Source of the DNA: Vibrio sp. Y2-5
Lineage (GTDB): Bacteria > Pseudomonadota > Gammaproteobacteria > Enterobacterales > Vibrionaceae
Length of the DNA stretch: 64,000 nt
Reading direction: 5' to 3'
Assembly (NCBI RefSeq): GCF_014596725.1
Contig: NZ_JACVEG010000002.1
Span: 620,001-684,000 of the forward strand
Notes under the pieces: generated by a model
What the model was told of the DNA's origin: nothing
What the model saw: only the letters and a program-made list of their open reading frames with translations
The model's database searches: none
Program-made: the position numbers and the translations under genes
Shown: in pieces, positions 1 through 8,766 of the stretch
Layout of the letters: every line of letters begins with the position of its first letter
Numbering within the stretch: the stretch's first letter is position 1

Positions 1-337
1 GCGCTTCATCGGTAGCATCATCAGTCCATTCATGCTTTTTAACTGGAAACGAAGGAAAATACTCAGACCGATGAAGGCTGGCCAACTGGACAAACAAATC
101 AGGTTGAGCGCGCAGTTCCTGTAACGAGATTCTATTTGGAATATGTTCGATGAAGAGATTATTTCCATCTAACTTTACTAGTGCAGGTGAATTCACGCCT
201 TTCAAATTTTGAGCAGCGGTTTGATAAAAGTGTATTTCTACTTCTGATGCATCTTGTTTTAACACACAATTAATGCCGTCTAGAACCTCTACAGAAACTC
301 TAGCGTTGCCCATTTTTGATAAATCTTTTGCGAGCAT
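1..337 (-). CDS. Kinase-like protein, 5' part only (possible aminoglycoside-phosphotransferase fold)
   Basis: A leftward frame opens at an ATG (complement of 335-337) and runs off the left edge, leaving about 112 N-terminal residues. The visible part looks like the N-lobe of a small-molecule kinase: an early stretch with VEVLDGINCVLKQ resembling a lysine-bearing strand, an EIHFYQTAA helix, and IEHIPNRISLQEL resembling the hinge of APH/choline-kinase-like enzymes. The catalytic HxD and DxD loops would lie outside the window, so the assignment rests on pattern only. It is the last visible member of a leftward gene series with the ABM, VOC and WYL genes; only 25 bases separate it from the ABM gene. 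Confidence 0.5.
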   Translation of the reverse strand, partial: MLAKDLSKMGNARVSVEVLDGINCVLKQDASEVEIHFYQTAAQNLKGVNSPALVKLDGNNLFIEHIPNRISLQELRAQPDLFVQLASLHRSEYFPSFPVKKHEWTDDATDEA

Positions 338-362
338 AATTCTTCTTCGTTATCGAGATTGG

Positions 363-683
363 TTATGCCTGCGCTTGTGATGACTGCAGGTAGTCATCAC
401 AGACTTCAAGCTTATAGGCCGTCTTGGAACTCAGCAGACAATCATGCATTTTTTGGCGAGATATCTTATAGAGTTCATCAGTAACAACATGATCTTTTTC
501 CCATTGTTCGCGGCTTGGCCATTGAGCATACCCAACGAAAACATTGGGTAGATCTGACTGATGAAGCCGAGAGCCAAAACTACCACAATGCTGATAAATG
601 GCTTTAGTGAAATCTAGCCAAGATTCTCGAAATGCAGCTTCCATTCCCTCTTTAACTTCAAACTCATACACAGCGATGAACAT
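363..683 (-). CDS. Antibiotic biosynthesis monooxygenase (ABM)-fold protein
   Basis: A 106-residue single-domain protein with the dimeric alpha/beta-barrel pattern of the ABM superfamily. It starts with a MFIAVYEFEVKEGMEAAFRESW strand-helix unit (residues 1-22), followed by FVGYAQWPSREQWEKDH (about 50-66), where aromatic and charged residues are typical. Family members are heme or quinone monooxygenases or have no known enzymatic role, and the substrate cannot be told here. It is leftward, between a VOC protein and a kinase-like gene, and is probably co-expressed with them. The start has a purine-rich GGAGAAAAATC stretch upstream on the coding strand. Confidence 0.7.
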   Translation of the reverse strand: MFIAVYEFEVKEGMEAAFRESWLDFTKAIYQHCGSFGSRLHQSDLPNVFVGYAQWPSREQWEKDHVVTDELYKISRQKMHDCLLSSKTAYKLEVCDDYLQSSQAQA

Positions 684-773
684 GATTTTTCTCCTTGCCC
701 ATTATCCATATGGTTATCTATCTGCATTATGCCGACTGAATGCTTAAGCGACAAATGACTCTAGTAGCAGTCA

Positions 774-1142
774 TCATTGATTAGGTACGAAAAGACGTAT
801 TCTGTGTCCATCTGGGTCAATCGCAACAGCGCTATGCCCAAAGACTAAGTTTGTTGGCACTTGGAGGAATTTAACGCCCTTCGCTTGCCATTGATTAAAT
901 AGCTGATGCAACGTCTCCGAGTCTTTAACTAACAACGAGAGCTCCGTCCCGCCACCAGTAACGGTTGAACTAGGGTCGGCTGTAGCTAACTGCTTTAACG
1001 CAATACTTGTCCCAATCTCTAACGGAAAATAAACAAACGTTGGCGATAAAACTTGCCCTTCACAATCAAATACATCGCTATAGAAGGCTTTACTTGTTTC
1101 AATATCTTTCACATACAAAACAAACGAATCAAAGGTAAACAT
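774..1142 (-). CDS. VOC family (glyoxalase/bleomycin-resistance fold) protein
   Basis: A 122-residue protein with paired beta-alpha-beta-beta-beta modules of the vicinal oxygen chelate superfamily. Residues 4-25 (FDSFVLYVKDIETSKAFY and following) are the first module's strand and helix. The C-terminal part has AVAIDPDGHRIRLFVPNQ, the usual DPDGH signature near the end of VOC proteins. These proteins bind metals or small hydrophobic ligands and act as lyases, dioxygenases or drug-binding proteins; the ligand here is unknown. It lies 66 bases downstream of the WYL regulator on the same strand, which suggests that regulator controls it. Confidence 0.8.
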   Translation of the reverse strand: MFTFDSFVLYVKDIETSKAFYSDVFDCEGQVLSPTFVYFPLEIGTSIALKQLATADPSSTVTGGGTELSLLVKDSETLHQLFNQWQAKGVKFLQVPTNLVFGHSAVAIDPDGHRIRLFVPNQ

Positions 1143-1208
1143 ACATGCTCCAAACGTAATACAGTAAGATTTGATTGTTAATGTAATGGCTATCAGTGAC
1201 AGTTTCTG

Positions 1209-1910
1209 TCAGTAGCGTATTTTCTGATGATTAATCCCTTCTACTCGCTGCCACTCTTTAAGCAATTCAGAACGATGACGTGGGTACTTTTGTTCAAAGG
1301 TTAGCCAATGTTCAATTCTATCTACGCGAAAATTGCGAAATGCTTCTCGGGCTTCACACCAAGCGGCCAAAACATAATGTTGTTGAAACATACCAATCAA
1401 AATTGGCCAGATTACCCGAGAGCTTGAGTTTCCTTTTAAATCTAGGTAGTCAATCCTGACTTTGTGCTGATGCCGGATAGCCTGTCGAATATTAGACATA
1501 TCAATGGTCAACTCTGGCGCTTCAATAATTGATGCTACTCGTATGACTTCTTCGCTGTGTTTAACTTTGTGATTCGCTGGCAATACGGCTGAAATTTTTG
1601 CAATGGCGTTTTGAGCGGATTCACTGAATTCTCCATTTGCTTGTTTGGAAATCCAATCAGCACCTAGCAAAAGCGCCTCTAGCTCCTCCATTGAAAACAT
1701 CAGCGGAGGCAAGGTGAATGTTGGCTTCAATATATAACCAAGACCTGCTTCTCCTTCTATTTCTGCACCTTGTGTTTGCAGTGTCGCAATATCACGGTAG
1801 ATGGTACGCACACTGACATTTAACTTCTGGGATAAGTGTTCAGCGGAAACAGGGTATTTATGACACCGCAGCAATTGCAGTAAATCGAACAGTCGTTGGC
1901 TTCTAGACAT
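1209..1910 (-). CDS. YafY-type transcriptional regulator (HTH-11 + WYL)
   Basis: A 233-residue DNA-binding regulator. Residues 1-60 form a DeoR-like winged helix (RLFDLLQLLRCHKYPVSAEHL, then LNVSVRTIYRDIATLQTQG with the TIYRDI recognition helix). Residues about 130-215 form a WYL-type ligand domain (RHQHKVRIDYLDLKG and FRNFRVDRIEHW). WYL domains sense small molecules or nucleic acids. The gene is transcribed away from the acrylate-reductase-like gene at 2220 and heads the leftward VOC-ABM-kinase series, so it probably controls that series and perhaps the divergent gene. The ligand is not predictable. Confidence 0.85.
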   Translation of the reverse strand: MSRSQRLFDLLQLLRCHKYPVSAEHLSQKLNVSVRTIYRDIATLQTQGAEIEGEAGLGYILKPTFTLPPLMFSMEELEALLLGADWISKQANGEFSESAQNAIAKISAVLPANHKVKHSEEVIRVASIIEAPELTIDMSNIRQAIRHQHKVRIDYLDLKGNSSSRVIWPILIGMFQQHYVLAAWCEAREAFRNFRVDRIEHWLTFEQKYPRHRSELLKEWQRVEGINHQKIRY

Positions 1911-2219
1911 AAGAGCAAAGTATTCAGTTAAGTGGAATGGTAATAAGAATCGCTGTGGTACCCACTATAACTTTTATCGCTATGTTAGTTGTACTGAAAA
2001 ATAAGTACAGAGACCACGCTTTACTTGTATGAATACCACTATGCGTAATAGTCATAGATAAAATGTAAACCTTTCATTTTACTCATATCACCAAATCATT
2101 ATTATTTGTGTGGATATATCACCAACAGCAATGTGTATTGGCGTATTCGTATCTTAGAAGACTGCTGTAACAAAACATTGAGTTTGTGGGTGGAAACTAA
2201 TCTCTAAAAGGAAAAAATA
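1911..2219. other. Divergent intergenic region between WYL regulator and reductase gene
   Basis: This 309-base AT-rich gap separates two divergent genes and must hold both promoters. The rightward gene has a clear ribosome site (AAAAGGAAAAAAT directly before the ATG at 2220). No convincing CRP, FNR or inverted-repeat operator stood out by eye. Confidence 0.5.
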
Positions 2220-5200
2220 ATGGTTCAGTTAAGCGATGAAATGTTGCTTCGGTCCGGGGCTATGCTAAAGAATCGTATCGTGATGGCACCGATGACGATT
2301 CAATCTGCATTTTTTGATGGCGGCGTGACGCAAGAGATGATCACTTATTACGGCGCTCGTTCTGGAGATGCCAGTGCAATTATCGTAGAAAGTGCATTTG
2401 TTGAAAATTACGGTCGTGCTTTTCCTGGCGCATTAGGGATTGATACCGATAGCAAAGTGGCTGGCTTAAAACAATTAGCGGATGCGATAAAGGCGAAAGG
2501 TTCAAAAGCAATATTGCAGATATATCACGCTGGCCGTATGGCAAACCCAGAATACAACGGTGGTCATCAACCTATTTCTGCAAGCCCTGTTGCTGCACTT
2601 CGTGATAACGCAGAAACTCCACTAGAGATGACAGAAGTTCAGATCGAAGAAATGATCGAAAACTTTGGCAATGCTGTTCGCCGTTCAATTCTTGCAGGTT
2701 TTGATGGTGTAGAGATCCACGGAGCCAACACTTACCTCATCCAGCAGTTTTTCTCCCCTCACTCAAATCGAAGAAATGATAAATGGGGTGGTTCTGTCGA
2801 AAAACGCACAACCTTCCCACTTGCGATTTTAGAAAAAGTTAAACAAGTTGCTCTATCACTTCAAAAACCAGACTTCATTATTGGCTATCGCTTCTCGCCA
2901 GAGGAGATAGAAGAGCCGGGAATCCGCTTTACGGATACCATGTACCTTTTGGATAAACTCGCAACCCACGGCTTAGATTACTTCCATTTTTCAATGGGAA
3001 GCTGGGCTCGAAATTCAATTGTCGATCCAGAAGATAAAGAACAACTTATAACTAAGTATCGTCACCTTCAGTCAGAAAATGTAGCCAAAATACCAGTAAT
3101 TGGTGTAGGTGGTGTTGCTCAACGTGCCGATGCAGATAAAGCGCTCTCACAAGGTTACGATATGGTGAGTGTAGGTAAAGGTTATTTGGTAGAACCTACA
3201 TGGGCAACCAAGGCACTAAATGAAGAGCAGTGTGCGGAATTTGCTGATATCGCTCAACAGGAACAATTGCAAATTCCTACTCCGCTTTGGGAAATCATGG
3301 ACTACATGATTGTAGACAGTGCAGCTGAAGCATTAAAACACCAACGCATTAAAGAGCTTCAAAACGTCAAAATTGAGTTTAAGCCTGGTGAATATACGGC
3401 TTATGGACGAGGTCATAATAGCGACTTACCAGTAACAGTGACGTTTTCTGAAGATAAGATCCTCAATATCACTGTTGATTCCTCTAAGGAGTCTGATGGT
3501 ATTGCGAACCCAGCATTTGAACGCATTCCTCAACAAATTATCAATGACCAAACTCTGAACATTGATGTTATTTCTGGTGCGACGGTAAGTAGCCAAGCGG
3601 TTATTGATGGCGTATCAAATGCTGTTGATCTGGCTGGTGGTAACTCTGAGGCACTTCGTTGTAAAGCGAGAAAAGCTGTTGAATGGTCATCTGAAACCAT
3701 TGAAGAAACCGTTGATGTTGTGGTTGTTGGCGGCGGCGGCGCTGGTTTGAGCGCAGCTCTTACGGCACTGGATAAAGGTCGCTCTGTCATTCTACTGGAG
3801 AAATTCCCTGCAATTGGCGGTAACACAGTTCGTACCGGTGGTTGGGTTAATGCGGCAGAACCTGAATGGCAGAATAACTTCAGCTCTCTACCAGGTGAAA
3901 AAGAATACTTGATGAGTCTTGCTGACACGCCGGAATCAGAGTTTGTAGACAGCTATCTTTCTGATTTTAAAGTACTCAAAGAGCAACTGAATCGTTATTT
4001 TGCGGATGCGGCGAATGGCAAACAATATCTGTTTGATTCTGTAGAGCTACATCGTATTCAAACATATTTAGGTGGTAAACGTACCGACCTGAACGGCCAA
4101 TCCATCTATGGTCAATATGACTTAGTGGAAACTCTGACGTCGAAGGCGATGGAGTCAATTAACTGGTTGAGTGAGAAAGGCATCGACTTTGATCGCAGCG
4201 TGGTTGAAATTCCTGTGGGTGCATTGTGGCGTCGTGCACACAAACCGAAGCGTCCTAAAGGTGTTGAGTTTGTTGATAAACTGCAAAAACGCATTCAAGA
4301 ACAAGGTGGCCGAATCATCACAGATACCCGAGCAACGGATCTGATTGTTGAAGATGGTAAAGTGGTCGGTATCAAAGCGACTCAGAGCAATGGTACTAAG
4401 CTGCTGCTACGTGTTAATAACGGTGTGGTGCTGGCATCTGGTGGTTTCGGTGCAAACACAAAGATGATCCAAAAATACAATACCTATTGGAAAGACATTG
4501 CAGACGACATCAAGACAACTAACTCTCCAGCATTGATTGGTGATGGTATCGCTATTGGTGAGAAAGCGGGTGCAGAATTAGTGGGAATGGGCTTTGTTCA
4601 GCTAATGCCTATCGGTGATCCGAAATCAGGTGCCTTGTTGACGGGTTTGATTGTGCCACCTGAAAACTTCGTCTTTGTGAATCAACAAGGTAAACGTTTT
4701 ATTGATGAGTGTGAAAGTCGAGATGTACTCGCAGAGGCGTTCTTTGATAACGGTGGTGTGATATACATGATTGCCGATGAGAAGATCCGTAAAACAGCAG
4801 CCAATACCTCTGATGAAACTATCGAAAGAGAAATCAAAGAGGGCATAATTATTAAAGCGGATACGCTCGAAGAACTGGCTGAGAAAATCGGTGTGCCGTC
4901 ATCTGAATTGACCGAAACCATCAAGCAATACAACACCTGCGTAGATCAAGGTTTTGATCCTGAGTTTCATAAAAGTGCTTTAGGTTTAAAAGTAGACCAA
5001 GCCCCATTTTATGCGACACCACGACAACCATCGGTTCACCATACGATGGGAGGACTGAAAATCGATACTATGGCGCGTGTTATTAGTAAAGAAGGCGAGA
5101 TAATCCCAGGTTTATACGCAGCGGGTGAAGTCGCTGGTGGTATCCACGCTGGTAACCGATTGGGTGGTAATGCTTTAATTGATATCTTCACTTATGGACG

Positions 5201-5234
5201 CATTGCGGGTCAGAACGTCGCTGAGCAAGTTTAA
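2220..5234 (+). CDS. ard: NADH-dependent acrylate/fumarate-type reductase (OYE + FMN-bind + FAD-binding-2 fusion)
   Basis: A 1004-residue soluble three-domain flavoprotein. Residues 1-370 are an Old Yellow Enzyme-type FMN/NADH dehydrogenase domain (YHAGRMANP; FDGVEIHGANTYLIQQF). Residues 385-475 are an FMN_bind domain with the ApbE target DVISGAT; Thr455 would carry the covalent FMN. Residues 497-1000 are a fumarate-reductase-type FAD domain (GGGGAGLSAA; HTMGGLKID; AGNRLGGNAL). The catalytic Arg of the ESRD motif and the substrate-binding His and Arg of HHTMGG and GNRLGG are kept. By eye alignment to Shewanella Fcc3, the H365 position is Met (QLMPIGD) and E378 is Gly, so fumarate may not be the substrate. 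Similar Vibrio harveyi proteins are described as NADH:acrylate reductases. No signal peptide; apbE follows. Confidence 0.85.
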   Translation: MVQLSDEMLLRSGAMLKNRIVMAPMTIQSAFFDGGVTQEMITYYGARSGDASAIIVESAFVENYGRAFPGALGIDTDSKVAGLKQLADAIKAKGSKAILQIYHAGRMANPEYNGGHQPISASPVAALRDNAETPLEMTEVQIEEMIENFGNAVRRSILAGFDGVEIHGANTYLIQQFFSPHSNRRNDKWGGSVEKRTTFPLAILEKVKQVALSLQKPDFIIGYRFSPEEIEEPGIRFTDTMYLLDKLATHGLDYFHFSMGSWARNSIVDPEDKEQLITKYRHLQSENVAKIPVIGVGGVAQRADADKALSQGYDMVSVGKGYLVEPTWATKALNEEQCAEFADIAQQEQLQIPTPLWEIMDYMIVDSAAEALKHQRIKELQNVKIEFKPGEYTAYGRGHNSDLPVTVTFSEDKILNITVDSSKESDGIANPAFERIPQQIINDQTLNIDVISGATVSSQAVIDGVSNAVDLAGGNSEALRCKARKAVEWSSETIEETVDVVVVGGGGAGLSAALTALDKGRSVILLEKFPAIGGNTVRTGGWVNAAEPEWQNNFSSLPGEKEYLMSLADTPESEFVDSYLSDFKVLKEQLNRYFADAANGKQYLFDSVELHRIQTYLGGKRTDLNGQSIYGQYDLVETLTSKAMESINWLSEKGIDFDRSVVEIPVGALWRRAHKPKRPKGVEFVDKLQKRIQEQGGRIITDTRATDLIVEDGKVVGIKATQSNGTKLLLRVNNGVVLASGGFGANTKMIQKYNTYWKDIADDIKTTNSPALIGDGIAIGEKAGAELVGMGFVQLMPIGDPKSGALLTGLIVPPENFVFVNQQGKRFIDECESRDVLAEAFFDNGGVIYMIADEKIRKTAANTSDETIEREIKEGIIIKADTLEELAEKIGVPSSELTETIKQYNTCVDQGFDPEFHKSALGLKVDQAPFYATPRQPSVHHTMGGLKIDTMARVISKEGEIIPGLYAAGEVAGGIHAGNRLGGNALIDIFTYGRIAGQNVAEQV

Positions 5235-5254
5235 GTTCAGTTAGATATCGTAAT

Positions 5255-5285
5255 CAGAGGGAAACAATGTTTCCCTCTGTTTTTT
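5255..5285 (+). terminator. Strong intrinsic terminator between the reductase gene and apbE
   Basis: An 11-bp perfect stem (CAGAGGGAAAC / GTTTCCCTCTG) with a three-base loop is followed by six Ts. It lies 21 bases after the reductase stop and 23 bases before the apbE start, so most transcripts should end here and apbE would get reduced readthrough or use its own promoter. Confidence 0.9.
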
Positions 5286-5308
5286 AACGCTAAATCAATA
5301 AGGAATAT

Positions 5309-6256
5309 ATGAAAAAATACCAAACCAGATTTCAGATGATGGGAACCTTTATTGATCTAGTGATTCATCACCCTGACGGTGAGCAACTCATCAAAGAAGC
5401 CTACCTACAGCTGTATCAGTATAATCAGCGATTCACTGTCAATCAGAACGATTCCGAGTTAATGCGCGTCAACCGAAACGCTGGTATTGCTCCAGTCGTC
5501 GTACAACCGGATCTGTTTCATCTTATAAAAATAGCGAAAACGATCAGTGTGGATCCAAAAAATCCATTTAATATCGCCATTGGTCCTCTGGTTAAAACAT
5601 GGAGTATCGGCTTTAAAAATGCCAAAGTGCCCCAAAAAGACGAATTATCAGCCAAGCTTTGTTTAACTGACCCGAACAACATTATTCTGAATGAAGAAGA
5701 TCACTCCGTTTACCTGACGCAACCCAATATGGAGATTGATTTAGGAGCAATAGCCAAAGGTTACTTTGCTGATGAAGTGAAAAAGAAGCTGGTAAATGCA
5801 GGTGTAGAACATGGCTTTATCAACTTAGGGGGGAACGTCTTAACCATAGGTTATTCTCTTAATAACACTAACCAATCATGGAATGTGGGTATTCAAAATC
5901 CGTTTGCACAGCGTGGGGAAGTTGTGCGGGTTGTGCCTCTAAAAGGCCATTCTATGGTCACTTCCGGTATTAACGAACGTTTCTTCGAAGATAATGGTCA
6001 ACGTTATCATCACCTGCTTGATGCTCAGACGGGAATGCCGATATCAACAGATATTGCCAGTGTTACGATTATTTCTAACCGTTCTGTAGACGGTGAAATC
6101 TGGAGTACCGCTGGATTTCTAGAGCGCGCTAATGACGCCATCTTGTACTTAAATCAACAAGTCAATATTGAAGCTGTGGTGATCTCTAAAAACGGGCATA
6201 TTTATATTACCCAAGGCTTGGCTGATGATGGCAAGTGTATTTTTCATTCTGAATAA
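5309..6256 (+). CDS. apbE: FAD:protein FMN transferase (flavin transferase ApbE)
   Basis: A 315-residue ApbE-family enzyme that attaches FMN from FAD to the Thr or Ser of DxxSGAT motifs. Seen: an N-terminal MGTFIDLVIHH strand, NIAIGPLVKTWSIGF (about 92-106), the signature DLGAIAKGYFADEV (about 149-162), the glycine-rich INLGGNVLTIG, and HHLLDAQTGMPIST with the Mg-binding Asp/Thr region near 240. It has no lipobox or signal peptide, so it should act in the cytoplasm, as expected for a soluble target. The adjacent reductase carries a matching flavinylation motif and is the obvious substrate. Confidence 0.93.
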   Translation: MKKYQTRFQMMGTFIDLVIHHPDGEQLIKEAYLQLYQYNQRFTVNQNDSELMRVNRNAGIAPVVVQPDLFHLIKIAKTISVDPKNPFNIAIGPLVKTWSIGFKNAKVPQKDELSAKLCLTDPNNIILNEEDHSVYLTQPNMEIDLGAIAKGYFADEVKKKLVNAGVEHGFINLGGNVLTIGYSLNNTNQSWNVGIQNPFAQRGEVVRVVPLKGHSMVTSGINERFFEDNGQRYHHLLDAQTGMPISTDIASVTIISNRSVDGEIWSTAGFLERANDAILYLNQQVNIEAVVISKNGHIYITQGLADDGKCIFHSE

Positions 6257-6501
6257 CGCAGACTCAAAACAATAGCCAAGTAAATGCTATTTCGCAGGCG
6301 TTATTTCTTCTAAACGCTTCGCGAGTGACCAACCATCCTCATCTTCCACTCTATCCCTCATCCATTCCGAACATGAATTTTTCTCACAATCAACATTAAG
6401 TAATAGCGTTATTAAACTTGTAGCACGCCAGTTATAACTAAGTCATGGATTTAACGAAAGATGGTTTTGATTTCATCTAAATCACATTGAAGATAACGCT
6501 C

Positions 6502-7476
6502 ATGACTCAGAATTTTACGTTCACAATTAAAAAGACCTGTCTTGATGAAAATTATCATCCATCAGACAAAACTCGTATCACAACTAACTTTGCGAACTTG
6601 GCTCGTGGTGAAAACCGTCAGCAGAACTTACGCAATGCATTGAATATGATTGACCGCCGATTTAACGAACTGGCGTCTTGGGATAACCCAACGGGCGATC
6701 GTTATTCGGTAGAGCTGGAAATCATCTCTGCCGATATCAAAATGGAAAATGCAGACGAAGCTATTCCATCTATTGAAGTGTTAAAAACTTATGTTGTTGA
6801 TCGCAAGACGAACCAACGTATTGAAGGCATTGTTGGTAACAACTTCTCGTCTTATGTGCGTGATTACGACTTTAGCGTACGTTTACTGGATCACAACAAA
6901 GGCAAATCGCAATTCTCAGTACCAGAGGATTTTGGTGAGTTGCATGGCAGCATATTTAAGTCTTTGATCAAATCAGAGGCTTACCGACAAAACTTCGCCA
7001 AACCACCAGTGATTTGTTTGAGCGTTTCAGACAGCAAAGTGTATAACCGCACCAACAACCAGCACCCTGTTCTTGGTGTTGAATACGAGCCGAATGAATC
7101 GTCATTAACTGAACAGTACTTCCAGAAAATGGGCTTACAAGTGCGTTATTTCATGCCGAAGAACAGCGTAGCGCCATTCGCATTCTTCTTCTTTGGTGAC
7201 CTACTAAACGACTACACCAATTTGGAACTGATCAGCACCATCAGCACCATGGAAACCTTCCAAAAGATTTACCGCCCTGAAATCTACTTTGCCAACACAG
7301 TAGCAGGGGAGCGTTATCAACCGAATTTGAAGAGTAATGAACACGCATTAACAGACATTGTGTATGACCGAGAAGAGCGCACTCGACTCGCCATTGAACA
7401 GGGTAAGTTTGCGGAAGAAGCCTTTATCAAACCCTATCAATCGGTTCTTGAGCAGTGGTCAGCTCAATACGCTTAA
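6502..7476 (+). CDS. mesX: DUF1852 protein, partner of methionine synthase MesD
   Basis: A 324-residue DUF1852 protein. The ATG at 6502 (MTQNFTFTIKKTC) is preferred over a TTG 15 bases upstream. Published fitness work on folate-independent methionine synthases names this family MesX and finds it is needed, with oxygen, for the MetE-like enzyme MesD to make methionine. The biochemical role of MesX is unresolved; it may supply the methyl donor. Here it lies 31 bases before the mesD-like gene on the same strand, matching that pairing. Conserved-looking stretches include FAFFFFGDLLNDYTNLELIST near residue 230. No membrane segments. Confidence 0.85.
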   Translation: MTQNFTFTIKKTCLDENYHPSDKTRITTNFANLARGENRQQNLRNALNMIDRRFNELASWDNPTGDRYSVELEIISADIKMENADEAIPSIEVLKTYVVDRKTNQRIEGIVGNNFSSYVRDYDFSVRLLDHNKGKSQFSVPEDFGELHGSIFKSLIKSEAYRQNFAKPPVICLSVSDSKVYNRTNNQHPVLGVEYEPNESSLTEQYFQKMGLQVRYFMPKNSVAPFAFFFFGDLLNDYTNLELISTISTMETFQKIYRPEIYFANTVAGERYQPNLKSNEHALTDIVYDREERTRLAIEQGKFAEEAFIKPYQSVLEQWSAQYA

Positions 7477-7507
7477 TCCTTAACGAGACAGAAGAACAGC
7501 CAGCATC

Positions 7508-8539
7508 ATGACAAAATTATTCCCAACATCGACGGCAGGTAGCCTGCCAAAACCTATTTGGCTAGCTCAACCAGAAGTACTTTGGTCTCCTTGGAAACTA
7601 GAAGGACAAGAGCTGATTGACGGTAAACACGATGCACTGCGCGTAGCATTACAGGAGCAGTTGCTTGCAGGTACCGACATTGTGAGCGACGGCGAACAGA
7701 CTCGTCAGCACTTTGTGACCACTTTTATTGAAAACTTAAACGGTGTTGATTTTGAAAACCGCCAGACAGTGAAAATCCGTGACCGTTACGAAGCTAGCGT
7801 ACCAAGCGTTGTGGGTCCCGTTTCACGACAAAAAGCCGTGTTTGTTGAAGATGCAAAATTCCTGCGTTCACAGACAGACAAGCCAATTAAATGGGCACTT
7901 CCAGGGCCAATGACCATGGTTGATACGCTGTACGATGCACACTATAAATCTCGCAAAGAGTTAGCGCTTGAGTTCGCTAAAATCCTTAATGAAGAAGCAA
8001 AAGAACTTGAAGCGGCAGGTGTAGACATCATTCAGTTTGATGAACCAGCATTCAACGTCTTCTTTGATGAAGTCAACGATTGGGGTATAGAGGCGCTGGA
8101 ACGTGCAATCGAAGGTCTGAAATGCGAAACCGCCGTGCACATTTGTTATGGCTATGGAATCAAAGCCAATACCGATTGGAAAAAGACTCTGGGCAGCGAA
8201 TGGCGTCAATACGAAGAAGTATTCCCTAAACTGCAGAAATCGAATATCGACATCATCTCTCTAGAGTGTCATAACTCACATGTACCAATGGAACTGCTTG
8301 AACTGGTGCGTGGTAAAAAAGTGATGGTTGGTGCCATTGATGTAGCAACCAACAGTATTGAAACACCTGAAGCTGTTGCAGCAACGCTGCGTGAAGCGCT
8401 GAAATATGTTGATGCCGATAAGCTTTACCCATGTACAAACTGCGGTATGGCTCCGCTACCTCGTGAAATCGCACGTGAAAAACTCAGCGCACTCAGCGCC
8501 GGTGCTGAGATTGTAAGAAACGAGCTTTTAGCGAAATAA
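7508..8539 (+). CDS. mesD: Folate-independent methionine synthase MesD (core MetE-like)
   Basis: A 343-residue protein matching only the C-terminal catalytic barrel of cobalamin-independent methionine synthase, less than half the length of MetE. It has the N-terminal FPTSTAGSLPKPIW motif, IIQFDEPAFNVFF (about 173-185), VHICYGYG with zinc-ligand His and Cys (about 211-218) and YPCTNCGMAPLPREIA with the last zinc Cys near 315. Short MetE relatives lack the folate-binding N-terminal domain and use another methyl donor. Pairing with the DUF1852 gene places it in the MesD family, which makes methionine from homocysteine under aerobic conditions. Confidence 0.87.
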   Translation: MTKLFPTSTAGSLPKPIWLAQPEVLWSPWKLEGQELIDGKHDALRVALQEQLLAGTDIVSDGEQTRQHFVTTFIENLNGVDFENRQTVKIRDRYEASVPSVVGPVSRQKAVFVEDAKFLRSQTDKPIKWALPGPMTMVDTLYDAHYKSRKELALEFAKILNEEAKELEAAGVDIIQFDEPAFNVFFDEVNDWGIEALERAIEGLKCETAVHICYGYGIKANTDWKKTLGSEWRQYEEVFPKLQKSNIDIISLECHNSHVPMELLELVRGKKVMVGAIDVATNSIETPEAVAATLREALKYVDADKLYPCTNCGMAPLPREIAREKLSALSAGAEIVRNELLAK

Positions 8540-8573
8540 CAACGCTTAGTCACTTCGAATTAAGTCAACTCGA

Positions 8574-8603
8574 AAGGTTATCGGTTATTGAATCGGTAAC
8601 CTT
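8574..8603 (+). terminator. Stem-loop after mesD, probable terminator
   Basis: An inverted repeat (AAGGTTATCGGTT / AATCGGTAACCTT, about 13 bp with wobble pairs, loop ATTG) lies 35 bases after the mesD stop. It is followed by CTAGAA rather than a T run, so it is a weak intrinsic terminator or a 3'-end stabiliser. Confidence 0.5.
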
Positions 8604-8766
8604 CTAGAACCTAGATACATAAGCTAATTACTTGCTGAATATCACCGTGTATCTAGCAATGACGTAGGTGACATTCTGAAGAAGTATAATATTTATCGAT
8701 TTGGTGAATATATTTAGGATCAAAGTTACAACAATAAATAGGCAGTGATTATGAAACCAAAGCGAT

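Noticed and set aside
3530..3928. Leftward 132-codon frame inside the reductase gene
   Set aside because: Shadow of the coding strand; the reductase frame has continuous domain motifs across it.
6286..6440. Leftward open stretch reading EWMRDRVEDEDGWSLAKRLE near the mesX promoter
   Set aside because: Protein-like composition but an upstream in-frame stop and no ribosome site; possibly a remnant, not a supportable gene.
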